Notes under the pieces: model-generated | The model's input: the letters and a program-made list of their open reading frames with translations, nothing else | The model's database searches: none | What the model was told of the DNA's origin: nothing | Translations under genes and position numbers: made by a program | Shown here: in pieces, positions 16,765 to 26,034 of the stretch | Layout of the letters: the number at the start of each line of letters is the position of its first letter | Numbering within the stretch: position 1 is the stretch's first letter | Origin: Saprospiraceae bacterium | GTDB lineage: Bacteria; Bacteroidota; Bacteroidia; Chitinophagales; Saprospiraceae | Direction: 5' to 3' | Length of the DNA: 64,000 nt | Assembly (NCBI GenBank): GCA_030729925.1 | Contig: JANQWK010000033.1 | Coordinates: 49,782 to 113,781 of the forward strand

Positions 16765-17286
16765 ATGGCTGATATACTGATCAACCGGGTCGCTCAGAGC
16801 GGCCTGATTACCCTGGACCTGGAAGATTACCTTCCCGTGGATCCACTGGCGCAGTTCGACCTGAAGGACTACCTGTTTCAGGGGCTGATCCTTCGGGAAA
16901 AAGATTTCCGGGAGGCCCTGAAGCAATACCCCTGGGAAGCGCTCTCCGGAAAAATCTTGCTGGTGTACAACAGTTCGGATGCTATTGTGCCTATGTGGGC
17001 CTACATGTTGGTTGCGGTACACGCTGCTCCTTATGTAAAGGACGTGTTTCAGGGTGCTCCGGATATTTTTTACGACCTGTGGTATAAACAGGTGGCGGAT
17101 GGTATCGCCTTGGACGCTTTCGCGGACAAGCGGGTGGTCATCAAAGGCTGTGGCAGTGGCAAGGTACCCGCCTCGGCTTATGCCTATTTTGCATTTCGCC
17201 TTCAGGCGGTCTGCAAAAGCATCATGTTTGGCGAACCCTGTTCTACCGTACCAATCTTCAAAGCCCCCAAGTCGAGTGAGGCCTGA
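16765..17286 (+). CDS. DUF2480 family protein
   Basis: A 173 aa cytoplasmic protein of a family confined largely to Bacteroidota and without assigned function. Typical features are the start MADILINRVAQSGLITLDLE, the central NSSDAIVPMWAYMLV and the near-terminal VIKGCGSGKVPASAY with the CSTVPIFK motif. The Cys residues (KGCG, CSTVP) could form a metal or redox site, but that is speculation. It is probably co-transcribed with scpB (18 bp gap). Confidence 0.85.
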   Translation: MADILINRVAQSGLITLDLEDYLPVDPLAQFDLKDYLFQGLILREKDFREALKQYPWEALSGKILLVYNSSDAIVPMWAYMLVAVHAAPYVKDVFQGAPDIFYDLWYKQVADGIALDAFADKRVVIKGCGSGKVPASAYAYFAFRLQAVCKSIMFGEPCSTVPIFKAPKSSEA

Positions 17287-17370
17287 ACCTTGTTAAAAAT
17301 AATTAATCCGACCTGCCTGTTTTGCCATTTCAGGGATAATTCTTTAGCTTTAGCCAAACACCTAAAAAAA

Positions 17371-18288
17371 ATGGCTATGCAAAAGTGGTTAGGATTGTTC
17401 AATATCGCGATGGCAGCGCTGTTAGCGGCAGCTTTGTTCTCTTCCAACGCCAAGCAGGAAGGGATTTGGGTTGGGGACGAAGATGCACTGCCCCAGGTGA
17501 TCCGTCCGGTTTCTCTCGAAAAGGCTTTTGATTTTGCCGGTGAGGCGCTCCCTATGGACAACTTTGACGTGCGCCAGCGCCTGGACAAAGAATTGATTTC
17601 CAATTCTTACCGACACTCCAATACCATGCTGTACCTCAAGAGCATGTACCAATACTTTCCCGAAATTGAGCGCATCCTGAAGAAAAATGGGTTGCCTGAG
17701 GATTTCAAGTACCTGGCTGTAGCGGAGAGTGGCTTGGCCAATGAGGTTTCGCCGGCGGGTGCCCGAGGATTCTGGCAGTTTATGGCGCCTACGGCAAAAC
17801 ATTACGGCCTGGAGATGTCGGCACAGGTAGATGAGCGCTACCACCTGGCCAAAGCTACCGAGGCAGCCTGCAGGTACCTCAAAGATTACTACCAGCAGTT
17901 TGGAAGCTGGACTTTGGCTGCGGCGGCTTATAATATGGGTGGTCCCAGCCTGAAAAAATCGTTGGCGGAACAAAAGGGAACTTCCTACTACGATTTGAAC
18001 CTCAATGCGGAGACCAACCGATATGTCTTCAGGATTGTGGCACTAAAAGAGATCATGAGCAGCCCGGAAAAATACGGTTTCTACTTGGAAAGCTCCGAAG
18101 GTTACGCTCCTCTGGATGCCTACCGGGAATTGACCATTGATACCAGCATTGCCGATCTGGGACAGTTTGCCATAGACAATGGCACCACTTACCGCATGCT
18201 GAAAGTCTATAATCCCTGGCTGATCACCAATTCCCTGTCCAATCCTTCCGGTAAGACCTATATCATACGCCTGCCGGCAAAAGGATAG
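17371..18288 (+). CDS. Membrane-associated lytic transglycosylase, SLT domain
   Basis: A 305 aa MltD-like murein lytic transglycosylase that cleaves the MurNAc-GlcNAc bond with formation of 1,6-anhydro-MurNAc. An N-terminal hydrophobic segment at about 6-24 acts as signal or anchor. The goose-lysozyme/SLT domain spans about 105-235, with catalytic E119 in YLAVAESGLAN and conserved GARGFWQFM and AAAAYNMGG. The C-terminal stretch (YRMLKVYNPWL, GKTYIIRLPA) resembles a LysM-like module. The ATG at 17371 is preferred over an upstream TTG. It ends 11 bp from the convergent LolA-like gene. Confidence 0.9.
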   Translation: MAMQKWLGLFNIAMAALLAAALFSSNAKQEGIWVGDEDALPQVIRPVSLEKAFDFAGEALPMDNFDVRQRLDKELISNSYRHSNTMLYLKSMYQYFPEIERILKKNGLPEDFKYLAVAESGLANEVSPAGARGFWQFMAPTAKHYGLEMSAQVDERYHLAKATEAACRYLKDYYQQFGSWTLAAAAYNMGGPSLKKSLAEQKGTSYYDLNLNAETNRYVFRIVALKEIMSSPEKYGFYLESSEGYAPLDAYRELTIDTSIADLGQFAIDNGTTYRMLKVYNPWLITNSLSNPSGKTYIIRLPAKG

Positions 18289-18299
18289 TCTGCGGTGCG

Positions 18300-18986
18300 T
18301 TAATAACGCAGGTCTTCAATGTGAAACCCCTGATATTTGGCCGGATTGAACACGAAAGTGTCGGCTGCCAGTGATTTGTTGGGGGTAAACTTACTGACTT
18401 GCAGGGTATAGCGCGAACCATCTTTGCCGAGGGCAAAAACGCTCACAATGTCGCGGGTGGACTTATTGACAGTGAGTCTCAGCTTGGCGTATTCCGAATT
18501 TTTGTCCAGGGGCTTGAACTCGATTTGCTGCACCCGGACGCCATTTTCGAGGGTCTCATTGGCAAGGGCATACACAAAACTGCCTTTGTCGTAGAAATTA
18601 AACAAAGCATCCGGAGAAAGAATCAGCGAACCTTGTTCGCTGGGATCCGGCATCGGGTTAATCTGCACCTCGCGGTTGTTTTTGAGGATAAACCATATTG
18701 CCTCTCCGTTGCAAAGGACTTCCATATCGCCCAGTGTCATGAAGTATTTGTCGGCTTGTCGAATCAAGGATCCGTTTTGCGCTTCAGCGGGTTGATCGGC
18801 CAGCTGGATATTCATGGAAAAATCTACCGATAGGGTTTTGTAGGAGTCGTATTTGTTGCGAATTTCGGTCAGGATCGCTTTGGCTTCGGGATCGCTGTCG
18901 GCACTGCTGCTGTACGAATTGTTGGTTTGTGCAGACAGGGCGAAGGAGACAAACAGCATCAGAATGGCAGAGCTTAGTTTATTCAT
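18300..18986 (-). CDS. LolA-like outer-membrane lipoprotein carrier
   Basis: A 228 aa periplasmic protein with a signal peptide (LSSAILMLFVSFALSAQ) and the LolA/LolB-type half-barrel. It begins KAILTEIRNKYDSYKTLSVDFS, continues with LSPDALFNFYDKGSFVYAL, and has a C-terminal KFTPNKSLAADTFVFNPAKY motif. LolA carries lipoproteins from the LolCDE complex across the periplasm, and Bacteroidota homologues are divergent. The ATG at 18986 gives a proper signal peptide; an upstream in-frame start would add 12 residues. Monocistronic and convergent with the transglycosylase. Confidence 0.85.
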   Translation of the reverse strand: MNKLSSAILMLFVSFALSAQTNNSYSSSADSDPEAKAILTEIRNKYDSYKTLSVDFSMNIQLADQPAEAQNGSLIRQADKYFMTLGDMEVLCNGEAIWFILKNNREVQINPMPDPSEQGSLILSPDALFNFYDKGSFVYALANETLENGVRVQQIEFKPLDKNSEYAKLRLTVNKSTRDIVSVFALGKDGSRYTLQVSKFTPNKSLAADTFVFNPAKYQGFHIEDLRY

Positions 18987-19095
18987 GGTGTTGAGCTTTT
19001 TTGATAAAAGCAAAACGAACATCCGGCTCGTTTTACTATCCCGGAAACACTTGTTTTGGGTTAAAGTTTTTTTAAAACGGGGCTACCACTACAAA

Positions 19096-19130
19096 AAAAC
19101 CGGAGAACAGCCAGGCTGTCCTCCGGTTTT
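19096..19130 (-). terminator. Terminator of the sdhCAB operon
   Basis: A 15-bp stem (AAAACCGGAGAACAG with its partner, one G-U pair) with a 5-nt loop lies 24 bp past the sdhB stop. It is followed on the minus strand by a run of seven T, a classic intrinsic terminator. Confidence 0.85.
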
Positions 19131-19153
19131 ATAGCTATAGCGACAAAAGCTAA

Positions 19154-19906
19154 TTAGAAATCTGTTCGCGACAAATTGGCATTGAGGTATTCGCGGTTGA
19201 GCAGGGCGATATTAGATACGGAGATCTCTTTGGGGCACTCTGCCTCGCAGGCACCATAGTTGGAACACATTCCGAATCCCTCTTCGTCCATTTGAGCCAC
19301 CATAGCTTTTACCCGCTTATGCGACTCTACTTGTCCTTGTGGGAGCATCGCCAAGTGTGTTACTTTTGCTGAAGTGAAAAGCATAGCACTGGCATTGGGG
19401 CAGGCAGCCACGCAAGCACCGCAACCTATACAAGCTGCAGCATCGAAAGCCCGGGCAGCCACATCTTTTTCAATCGGAATTGCATTGGCATCCTGCGCCT
19501 GTCCGGTGCTGACAGAAATGTACCCTCCTGCCTGAATAATGCGGTCGAAAGCAGAGCGATCTACCACTAAGTCGCGAATCACAGGGAATGCCTGTGCGCG
19601 GAAGGGTTCAATCACGATAGTATCTCCATCTTTGAAGTGGCGCATGTGCAACTGGCAGGTCGTCGTACCTTTCAGCGGACCATGGGGCTGTCCGTTGATC
19701 ACCATGCTGCAGGTTCCGCAGATACCTTCGCGGCAGTCGTGTTCAAAAGCCACGGGTGTCTTTTTCTCGCTGATCAGCTGATCGTTGAGTACATCGAGCA
19801 TTTCGAGAAACGACATGTGTTCGTTGGCATTATTCATCTGATAAGTCTCGAACTTCCCCTTGCCGAATTCTCCCCCCTGGCGCCATATTTTGAGTGTGAG
19901 TTTCAT
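19154..19906 (-). CDS. sdhB: Succinate dehydrogenase/fumarate reductase iron-sulfur subunit
   Basis: A 250 aa electron-transfer subunit linking the flavoprotein to the quinone site. The [2Fe-2S] cluster motif CREGICGTC lies at about 58-66 with its fourth Cys in TTCQLHM. The [4Fe-4S]/[3Fe-4S] motifs are [12 protein letters not shown] and [12 protein letters not shown]. This cluster arrangement is that of the Bacteroidota/epsilon-type enzymes paired with a single di-haem cytochrome b. It lies 48 bp after sdhA in the order sdhC-sdhA-sdhB. Confidence 0.95.
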   Translation of the reverse strand: MKLTLKIWRQGGEFGKGKFETYQMNNANEHMSFLEMLDVLNDQLISEKKTPVAFEHDCREGICGTCSMVINGQPHGPLKGTTTCQLHMRHFKDGDTIVIEPFRAQAFPVIRDLVVDRSAFDRIIQAGGYISVSTGQAQDANAIPIEKDVAARAFDAAACIGCGACVAACPNASAMLFTSAKVTHLAMLPQGQVESHKRVKAMVAQMDEEGFGMCSNYGACEAECPKEISVSNIALLNREYLNANLSRTDF

Positions 19907-19954
19907 GATCCTGGATTTTTGATGATTTAGTAAATTCGCAGGCGGACGAACCGC

Positions 19955-21961
19955 TTATTTATAGCTCCTGGTTTTGAGTTCCACCGCTTCGAAATGCAGG
20001 GGTTCGACATGCAGGACGGGATCCTGATCCCATCCTTTGTATTCCCACGCTGCCACGAAGGCGTAGTCGGCGTCGTTTCGCAGTGCTTCTCCCTCTTCGG
20101 TCTGGTATTCCTCGCGGAAGTGTCCGCCGCAGGACTCGTTGCGGTGCAGCGCATCTACGATCATCACCTCTCCGAGTTCAAAGAAGTCCGCCACGCGAAT
20201 CGCTTTTTCCAGTTCGGGGTTGTACTCGTTATTGGAGCCTGGAACATAAACATCGCGGTAAAACTCCTCGCGAAGTTCCCGAAGCATTTTACGCGCTTTT
20301 TTCAGCCCCTCTTCGCTTCTGGACATGCCGCAGTAATCCCAAATAATCCTGCCGAGCCTTCGGTGGAAGCTTTCCACCGATTGGGATCCTTTCACGCTGA
20401 GGAAGTGCTCGATCTGCTTGCGGACGTTCTCCTCCGCCGCATCGAAAGCAGGCTGGTTGGGGTCAATTTTCGGAGTACGGATATCGTTGGCCAAAAACTG
20501 ACCAATGGTATAAGGCAATACAAAATAACCATCGGCCAGACCTTGCATCAGCGCTGACGCGCCCAGTCGGTTGGCACCGTGGTCGGAGAAGTTGGCTTCG
20601 CCGATCACAAAAAGGCCGGGTATGTTGGTCTCGAGGTTGTAATCTACCCAAACGCCACCCATGGTATAGTGCACAGCCGGATAGATCTTCATCGGTGTCT
20701 TGTAAGGATTGTCGCCGGTAATTTTGTTGTAGATATCAAACAAGTTACCGTATTTTTCTGCTATCACTTCCTCACCCAGTTTGACGATAGTCGCCTCATC
20801 CGGGTTGTGCATGCCCTGGTTGTGCGCTTTTGACTTACCGTAGCGGTGGATGGCACTGGCAAAATCCATAAATACAGCCAGACCTGTAGGACTGACTCCG
20901 TGCCCCTTGTCGCACTCTGTCTTGGCTGCCCGGGAAGCCACATCACGTGGCACCAGGTTACCAAAAGCAGGATAACGTCTTTCGAGGAAGTAATCCCGAT
21001 CTTCCTCTGCAATATCATTAGCCTTTTTGCGGCCCTCGCGGATAGCTTTGGCGTCCTCTAACTTTTTGGGCACCCAAACCCGACCATCGTTGCGCAAACT
21101 CTCCGACATGAGGGTCAGTTTGGACTGATAATCTCCCGAAACGGGTATGCAGGTAGGGTGAATCTGGGTAAAACTCGGGTTGGCCATCAGCGCTCCTCGC
21201 TTGACGGTCTTCCAGGCCGCCGTGACATTGCTGTTCATGGCGTTGGTGGACAGGTAGAATACGTTGCCATAGCCACCGGTTGCCACCACCACGGCATGCG
21301 CAGCAAAGCGCTCCAACTTCCCGTTGATCAGGTTGCGGGCAATGATACCACGAGCCTTTCCATCTACAATGACCAGATCCAGCATTTCATGCCTGTTGTA
21401 CATCTCCACGCTGCCAAGCGAAATTTGTCGTGACAAGGCTTGGTAAGCCCCAATCAGCAGCTGCTGACCCGTTTGGCCACGTGCATAGAAGGTTCGGCTC
21501 ACCTGTACCCCCCCGAAGGAGCGGTTGTCCAACAATCCGCCGTACTCCCGAGCGAAAGGAACTCCCTGCGCTACGGCCTGGTCAATGATGTTGACACTCA
21601 CTTCGGCCAATCGGTGCACATTCGCCTCTCGAGAGCGGTAATCACCCCCCTTAATCGTATCGTAGAACAAACGATGCACGCTGTCGCCATCGTTGCGGTA
21701 ATTCTTGGCGGCATTGATCCCGCCCTGAGCCGCAATACTGTGTGCCCTTCTGGGGCTATCGTGAAACGTAAAACATTTGACCTTGTAGCCCAGCTCTCCC
21801 AAGGAAGCAGCTGCACTGGCACCAGCCAAACCGGTACCCACGACAATGACCTCGATATTGCGTTTATTATTAGGAGCAACCAGGTTCATCGTTGATTTGT
21901 ACTGAACCCATTTATCGCTGATAGAGCCCGGAGGCACTTTACCGTTCAATATATTTGCCAT
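19955..21961 (-). CDS. sdhA: Succinate dehydrogenase/fumarate reductase flavoprotein subunit
   Basis: A 668 aa FAD-containing catalytic subunit that oxidises succinate in the TCA cycle. The Rossmann FAD motif is [36 protein letters not shown] carries the His that forms the covalent FAD bond in this family. The substrate-site arginine/histidine segments include [16 protein letters not shown] and [37 protein letters not shown]. The length of about 670 aa is that of the Bacteroidota type, longer than E. coli SdhA. Confidence 0.96.
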   Translation of the reverse strand: MANILNGKVPPGSISDKWVQYKSTMNLVAPNNKRNIEVIVVGTGLAGASAAASLGELGYKVKCFTFHDSPRRAHSIAAQGGINAAKNYRNDGDSVHRLFYDTIKGGDYRSREANVHRLAEVSVNIIDQAVAQGVPFAREYGGLLDNRSFGGVQVSRTFYARGQTGQQLLIGAYQALSRQISLGSVEMYNRHEMLDLVIVDGKARGIIARNLINGKLERFAAHAVVVATGGYGNVFYLSTNAMNSNVTAAWKTVKRGALMANPSFTQIHPTCIPVSGDYQSKLTLMSESLRNDGRVWVPKKLEDAKAIREGRKKANDIAEEDRDYFLERRYPAFGNLVPRDVASRAAKTECDKGHGVSPTGLAVFMDFASAIHRYGKSKAHNQGMHNPDEATIVKLGEEVIAEKYGNLFDIYNKITGDNPYKTPMKIYPAVHYTMGGVWVDYNLETNIPGLFVIGEANFSDHGANRLGASALMQGLADGYFVLPYTIGQFLANDIRTPKIDPNQPAFDAAEENVRKQIEHFLSVKGSQSVESFHRRLGRIIWDYCGMSRSEEGLKKARKMLRELREEFYRDVYVPGSNNEYNPELEKAIRVADFFELGEVMIVDALHRNESCGGHFREEYQTEEGEALRNDADYAFVAAWEYKGWDQDPVLHVEPLHFEAVELKTRSYK

Positions 21962-22002
21962 GGCAAGTTAGTTTAGTGTTTTCAAAAAATCAGTCCAACA
22001 GC

Positions 22003-22695
22003 TTATTGTCCAGGGAAGACCCTGAAGTCTGGCATCGGGTGGATGTCAAAATACATCAAGATCGGTATAATGGCAAACAGCAGCGGTAGCCCCACCGCAA
22101 TCCCGGCGCCGATCCCTTTGAACAAACGGGTGTAATTGCCATCTCGTAGCCCAAGGGTTTGGAAAGCACTCTGGAAGCCATGCAGCAAGTGATAAGCCAA
22201 CACGATCTGTGCAAGCGCATAAAAAACGACAATCCACAACTCACTAAAACTGGTATCCACCATGGTGTAAAACTCCGTCCCTTCGTGGTGGCCAAACTTG
22301 AATTTATACCAGAAATTGCTCATGTGAACCCCTATGAAAATAAAAATCAAGGATCCCAGCAATGCCATGTTTCGGCTTGCCCAGGTCGTACCCGACACCG
22401 CCTTTACTGCATACCGCTGCCCCCCTCTCGCTTTGCGGTTTCTAAGGGTAATATCTATCCCTTTGTAGGTGTGCAGTAGAATTGCAATATAGAGCGCATA
22501 AGCAACTACCTTGATCAAAATATTTTTTTCCATGATCCTTACATAAGCATTGAACGCCTCCCCCTGGTCAGGTATCAGCAGCTGGAGGTTGCCTATCAGG
22601 TGAACCACCAAAAACAGGATCAGGAACAACCCCGTAAAACTCATCAGTAGCTTGTTGCCCAATGAGGAATGTAAAAATTGAGAAAATTTATTCAT
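22003..22695 (-). CDS. sdhC: Succinate dehydrogenase cytochrome b subunit
   Basis: A 230 aa inner-membrane subunit with about five transmembrane helices (LLMSFTGLFLILFLVVHLIGN, KVVAYALYIAILLHTYKGID, MALLGSLIFIFIGVHMSNFW, LWIVVFYALAQIVLAYHLLHG, GAGIAVGLPLLFAIIPILMY). The His residues in several helices would ligate two haems b, as in the single-subunit anchor of Wolinella/Bacillus-type enzymes. It is the first gene of sdhCAB, directly downstream of a good promoter match. Confidence 0.94.
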   Translation of the reverse strand: MNKFSQFLHSSLGNKLLMSFTGLFLILFLVVHLIGNLQLLIPDQGEAFNAYVRIMEKNILIKVVAYALYIAILLHTYKGIDITLRNRKARGGQRYAVKAVSGTTWASRNMALLGSLIFIFIGVHMSNFWYKFKFGHHEGTEFYTMVDTSFSELWIVVFYALAQIVLAYHLLHGFQSAFQTLGLRDGNYTRLFKGIGAGIAVGLPLLFAIIPILMYFDIHPMPDFRVFPGQ

Positions 22696-22741
22696 AGCAC
22701 GTGTTTTTTATTTGTTTGTCAGTTGCTTTTTTTTTCGCCTG

Positions 22742-22772
22742 CAAATCTACTTTAATACCTGTTTTTGCCAAA
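22742..22772 (-). promoter_or_regulatory. Promoter of sdhCAB
   Basis: On the minus strand TTTG (22769-22772) is separated by exactly 19 bp from the -7 box TAGATTTG (22742-22749), an excellent match to the Bacteroidota vegetative promoter. The implied 5' leader before the sdhC ATG at 22695 is about 40 nt. Confidence 0.7.
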
Positions 22773-22899
22773 TTAAATTACCCGCCTATATGACTGAAAT
22801 CAATCTATTTAGAATGATTCAAAATTGATTAACATTCATTTTTTCGCCTTCGCCCGTCGAACCCTTTTCTGGATGTCCTAAAAGAAAGGGATGACACGT

Positions 22900-22929
22900 G
22901 TTTCTTTGCGCAAACATTTGTTTCTTTGC
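22900..22929 (+). repeat. Two direct 10-bp repeats before an orphan gene
   Basis: GTTTCTTTGC occurs at 22900-22909 and 22920-22929, exactly 20 bp apart (two helical turns), 47 bp before the ATG at 22976. The phased spacing suits a direct-repeat activator site, but chance is possible in this A/T-rich gap. Confidence 0.4.
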
Positions 22930-22975
22930 AGAAAAAATGCCCACTTGCGCGATAACCCAATGATCCTCTTCTGGT

Positions 22976-23476
22976 ATGAGTAACAACAACCCCACCTTAT
23001 TTGATCACTTCTTGTCGTTTTTTCCTGAGGTAGAACTTCCCGTGACCCTGTCGGATGAGACGCATCACGACTTTAGCGCACAGAACGAACCCCTCCCTCC
23101 GGAACTGATCGAAATGTTCTTGCTGCCGCACGAACCGGATCACGACGAACATACCGAGTATATTGCTTGTATCCGCATTCCGCAAACGTATCAGTTTCAC
23201 GCGATTGTTTATTGGAAGGCCGGATTGTTGTCTTATCAGTATTTTCTGGCTACCTTTACAGAACAAGGAGAGTTGATCCAGAAACGGGCGCTGGCAGGAC
23301 TTTATGCCGCCGATGGCAAAATGACGCAGTCCGTGGCTACCCTTGATGAGGACTGGGTTATTTACGTCGTTTCAGGACAGCTGGGAGCCGGTCAGACCAG
23401 CTACGAAGCCGCTTCGAGTACGGCGTATAAGCTCGAATTACTACCAGAGGGTCAGATTATCTACCTGACGGATTAG
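22976..23476 (+). CDS. Uncharacterised acidic protein, 166 aa
   Basis: I do not recognise a family. The protein is cytoplasmic by appearance (no signal peptide or membrane segment) and acidic, with mixed beta-strand content (YIACIRIPQTYQFHAIVYWKAGLLSYQYFL, WVIYVVSGQLG). It begins MSNNNPTLFDHFLSFFPEVELP. It lies 42 bp before rnr on the same strand with a weak hairpin between, so it may be partly co-transcribed. No function is assigned. Confidence 0.7.
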   Translation: MSNNNPTLFDHFLSFFPEVELPVTLSDETHHDFSAQNEPLPPELIEMFLLPHEPDHDEHTEYIACIRIPQTYQFHAIVYWKAGLLSYQYFLATFTEQGELIQKRALAGLYAADGKMTQSVATLDEDWVIYVVSGQLGAGQTSYEAASSTAYKLELLPEGQIIYLTD

Positions 23477-23500
23477 TCGGCACAGGCCGGCTGTTTATTT
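23475..23500 (+). terminator. Weak hairpin before rnr
   Basis: AGTCGGC-ACAG-GCCGGCT forms a 7-bp stem with one wobble pair and is followed by GTTTATTTT. It overlaps the stop codon of the 166 aa gene, so at best it attenuates transcription into rnr. Confidence 0.35.
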
Positions 23501-23518
23501 TGAAATCAAAAATTATTT

Positions 23519-25705
23519 ATGCCGAGAAAGAAAAGGTCAGCAATAAAAGGTAACAAACTTTCGGCTTTCGACCTTAAAACTGAATTGATCCGGATATTCA
23601 AATTACATCCGGATGCTACGTTTAACCCCAAACAATTGTCCCGCCGGCTGCGAATCAGCAATAGTCCGGATGCCATCAAAAATGCACTTGAGGAGCTGTT
23701 GAAGGAAGGCAAGTTGATCCAACCGGAAGAGTTCCGCTTCAAACTGGCAGCAAGTACCCAAAAAGCTTTTGCGAGTAAAGTACACGAGGGGATCGTGGAT
23801 ATGACCCGGCAGGGCTCTGCTTACATTGTATGTGAGGGTCTGGACAACGATGTGTTCGTGTCTGCCAAAAATATGAATACCGCCCTGCATGGGGATAAGG
23901 TGAAGTTGCGGGTGTGGATTCCGCGGGGGCGGAAAAAGCCCGAAGGCGAGGTGGTAGAAGTGCTCGAGCGCGCTAAGGAGCATTTTATTGGTACGCTCTG
24001 GCAGTATCCCGAGTTTGCACTGGTATATCCGGATGGCAATACGAATATGGATATTTATGTGGAGGCTGCGCATACCAAAGGAGCCAAGGATGGCGACAAA
24101 GTAGTGGTGTATATCACCGATTGGAGTCAAGATCGCATGAAAGGACCCAAAGGCGAGGTGACTACCGTCTTGGGAGCCGCAGGTACGAGCGATATCGAGA
24201 TGAAGGCTATTCTGATTAACGCTGGTTTTGAACTGGAGTTCGAAGCCGAAGTAATCCGACAGGCCGAAGCGCTACCCGATGAGATCGAAGCAGCCGAAAT
24301 AGCGCGCCGAAGGGATATGCGGGAGGTGACTACTTTTACGATTGATCCGGATACCGCACGCGATTTCGACGATGCGCTTTCCGTGGCTTTTATTGAGGAG
24401 GGCTTGTACGAGATCGGGGTGCATATCGCCGATGTGTCTCATTATATCCGGCCGGGAACAGCCCTGGACAAAGAGGCCATGGAACGATCTACTTCGGTTT
24501 ACCTGGTAGATCGGGTGTTGCCTATGCTGCCGGAAAAGTTGTCGAACGAATTGTGTTCGCTCCGCCCAAATGAAGACAAACTGACGTTCTCTGCAATTTT
24601 CCGCATGGATGATAGCGGCAGGGTGCGTTCGCGTTGGTTCGGCAAGACCGTCATCCATTCCGATCGCCGTTTTACTTATGAGGAGGCTCAGGAAGTACTG
24701 GAAAACAAATCAGGCGATTTCGAAGGGGAGTTGTTGCTGCTGAACAAGCTTGCCCACAAACTCAGAGAGAAGCGCTTCAGAAAAGGTTCGATTGCGTTTG
24801 AAGTGGAAGAGGTAAAGTTTCGACTGGATGAGGCAGGGGTGCCGATAGAGGTTTATACCAAAGAGCGGAAAGATGCGCACATGCTGATCGAGGATTTTAT
24901 GCTGCTGGCCAACCGGGAGGTGGCTACTTACATCCACAAAAAAGGGGAGGAAGAAGAAATTCCTTTTGTGTATCGCATCCACGATGAACCAAATCCGGAC
25001 AAAGTGCTGGAGTTTGCAGCTTTCGCCGGCGAACTGGGTTTCCGAATGGATGTTTCTAATCCGGCAGTAATTGCAAAATCCTACAATAAGCTGGTGGAGG
25101 CTACCCAAACCCGCCCCCAGCTCAAAATTCTGGAGCCGCTGGCTATCCGAACTATGGCAAAAGCAGCGTATTCCAGTAATAATATTGGCCACTACGGCTT
25201 AGGTTTTGAGTTCTACTCCCATTTTACTTCTCCTATCCGCCGCTATTCGGATGTACTGGCGCACCGCATTCTGGAACGCAATTTGTCCGGCAAGGATCCT
25301 TTTCGGGTGGATAAGTCCAAATTGGAGGAGGTCTGCGGACATATTTCTCGCCAAGAACGAAAAGCCCTGGAGGCAGAGCGGGAGTCTATCAAGTACAAAC
25401 AGGTCGAGTTTATTAAAAAGCACGTAGGGGAGGTGTTTACCGGCTACGTGACAGGCTTTAGCGATCGGGGTTTGTACGTGGAACTTGCGCGCACCCGCAT
25501 TGAGGGCCGGGTAAGCTTCGATACCCTGGACGAAGGTTTTGATGTTGCTCCCGGCAGGATGCGCATCAAAGGGCTCAAAACCGGGAAGGAATACAAAATG
25601 GGCGACGAAATATTGGTTCAGATTGTCCGAGCCGATTTGGCAAGCCGACAAGTGGACATGATGCTGGCAAAAGAGGCTCCCATGATCGCCCCGGTTTTTG
25701 AATAG
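23519..25705 (+). CDS. rnr: Ribonuclease R
   Basis: A 728 aa processive 3'-5' exoribonuclease of the RNB family, which degrades structured RNA and acts in RNA quality control. An N-terminal winged-helix-like segment (about 15-75) is followed by two cold-shock OB domains (VDMTRQGSAYIVCEGLDNDVFV). The RNB domain spans about 260-600 with metal-binding aspartates in RDFDDALSV (D282, D284, D285) and IADVSHYI. A C-terminal S1 domain lies near 640-715 (GEVFTGYVTGFSDRGLYVEL). The lysine-rich start MPRKKRSAIKG is usual. Confidence 0.95.
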   Translation: MPRKKRSAIKGNKLSAFDLKTELIRIFKLHPDATFNPKQLSRRLRISNSPDAIKNALEELLKEGKLIQPEEFRFKLAASTQKAFASKVHEGIVDMTRQGSAYIVCEGLDNDVFVSAKNMNTALHGDKVKLRVWIPRGRKKPEGEVVEVLERAKEHFIGTLWQYPEFALVYPDGNTNMDIYVEAAHTKGAKDGDKVVVYITDWSQDRMKGPKGEVTTVLGAAGTSDIEMKAILINAGFELEFEAEVIRQAEALPDEIEAAEIARRRDMREVTTFTIDPDTARDFDDALSVAFIEEGLYEIGVHIADVSHYIRPGTALDKEAMERSTSVYLVDRVLPMLPEKLSNELCSLRPNEDKLTFSAIFRMDDSGRVRSRWFGKTVIHSDRRFTYEEAQEVLENKSGDFEGELLLLNKLAHKLREKRFRKGSIAFEVEEVKFRLDEAGVPIEVYTKERKDAHMLIEDFMLLANREVATYIHKKGEEEEIPFVYRIHDEPNPDKVLEFAAFAGELGFRMDVSNPAVIAKSYNKLVEATQTRPQLKILEPLAIRTMAKAAYSSNNIGHYGLGFEFYSHFTSPIRRYSDVLAHRILERNLSGKDPFRVDKSKLEEVCGHISRQERKALEAERESIKYKQVEFIKKHVGEVFTGYVTGFSDRGLYVELARTRIEGRVSFDTLDEGFDVAPGRMRIKGLKTGKEYKMGDEILVQIVRADLASRQVDMMLAKEAPMIAPVFE

Positions 25706-25774
25706 ATCTACCCAACAATCTTCCGACCCCTGCACCTTGTTTCGTTGGCTTCAGACAAACAAGTATTAAGACTT

Positions 25775-25811
25775 CGACATCCAAAAAAATAGGTTACTTT
25801 TTTGGATGTCG
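25775..25811. repeat. 14-bp inverted repeat, hairpin after rnr
   Basis: CGACATCCAAAAAA pairs perfectly with TTTTTTGGATGTCG across a 9-nt loop. Pairing continues imperfectly into flanking TATTAA sequence. It lies 69 bp downstream of the rnr stop and could form a long hairpin in the transcript, but it lacks a GC-rich stem base followed by T-run. Confidence 0.7.
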
Positions 25812-25828
25812 AGGTATTAATAAGGGTA

Positions 25829-25866
25829 ATCAGGTGCAAGGCACCTTAAGGTGCCTTGCACCTGAT
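25829..25866. repeat. 38-bp perfect palindrome
   Basis: Bases 25829-25866 are identical to their own reverse complement (ATCAGGTGCAAGGCACCTT and its complement, centred between 25847 and 25848) with no loop. Each arm also contains GGTGC-type inner repeats. It could be a mobile palindromic element, a protein-binding site or a cruciform-forming transcription end for rnr. Confidence 0.8.
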
Positions 25867-26034
25867 GTTTAATATATTGACAATCATGATTTTGTATCAA
25901 AAAACAACACTCCGGCTATAAAAAAGTATCTTAAACTACGCTTTTGGAATCGGGAAAGCGGAGATAGCGGTTCTGCTTGATTGCTTCTTTGTTGAGCTGC
26001 TTATTTTTCTCTACAAATGAGATTTAGTGGGTTG

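Larger units (their letters stand above)
25706..26034. other. 329-bp intergenic region with two large inverted repeats
   Basis: No supported gene. The left half contains the 14-bp-stem hairpin (25775-25811) and the 38-bp perfect palindrome (25829-25866). The right half holds a 30-codon minus-strand stretch (25931-26023, ending RYLRFPDSKSVV then stop) with protein-like composition but no start, which may be a decayed gene end. Confidence 0.6.
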
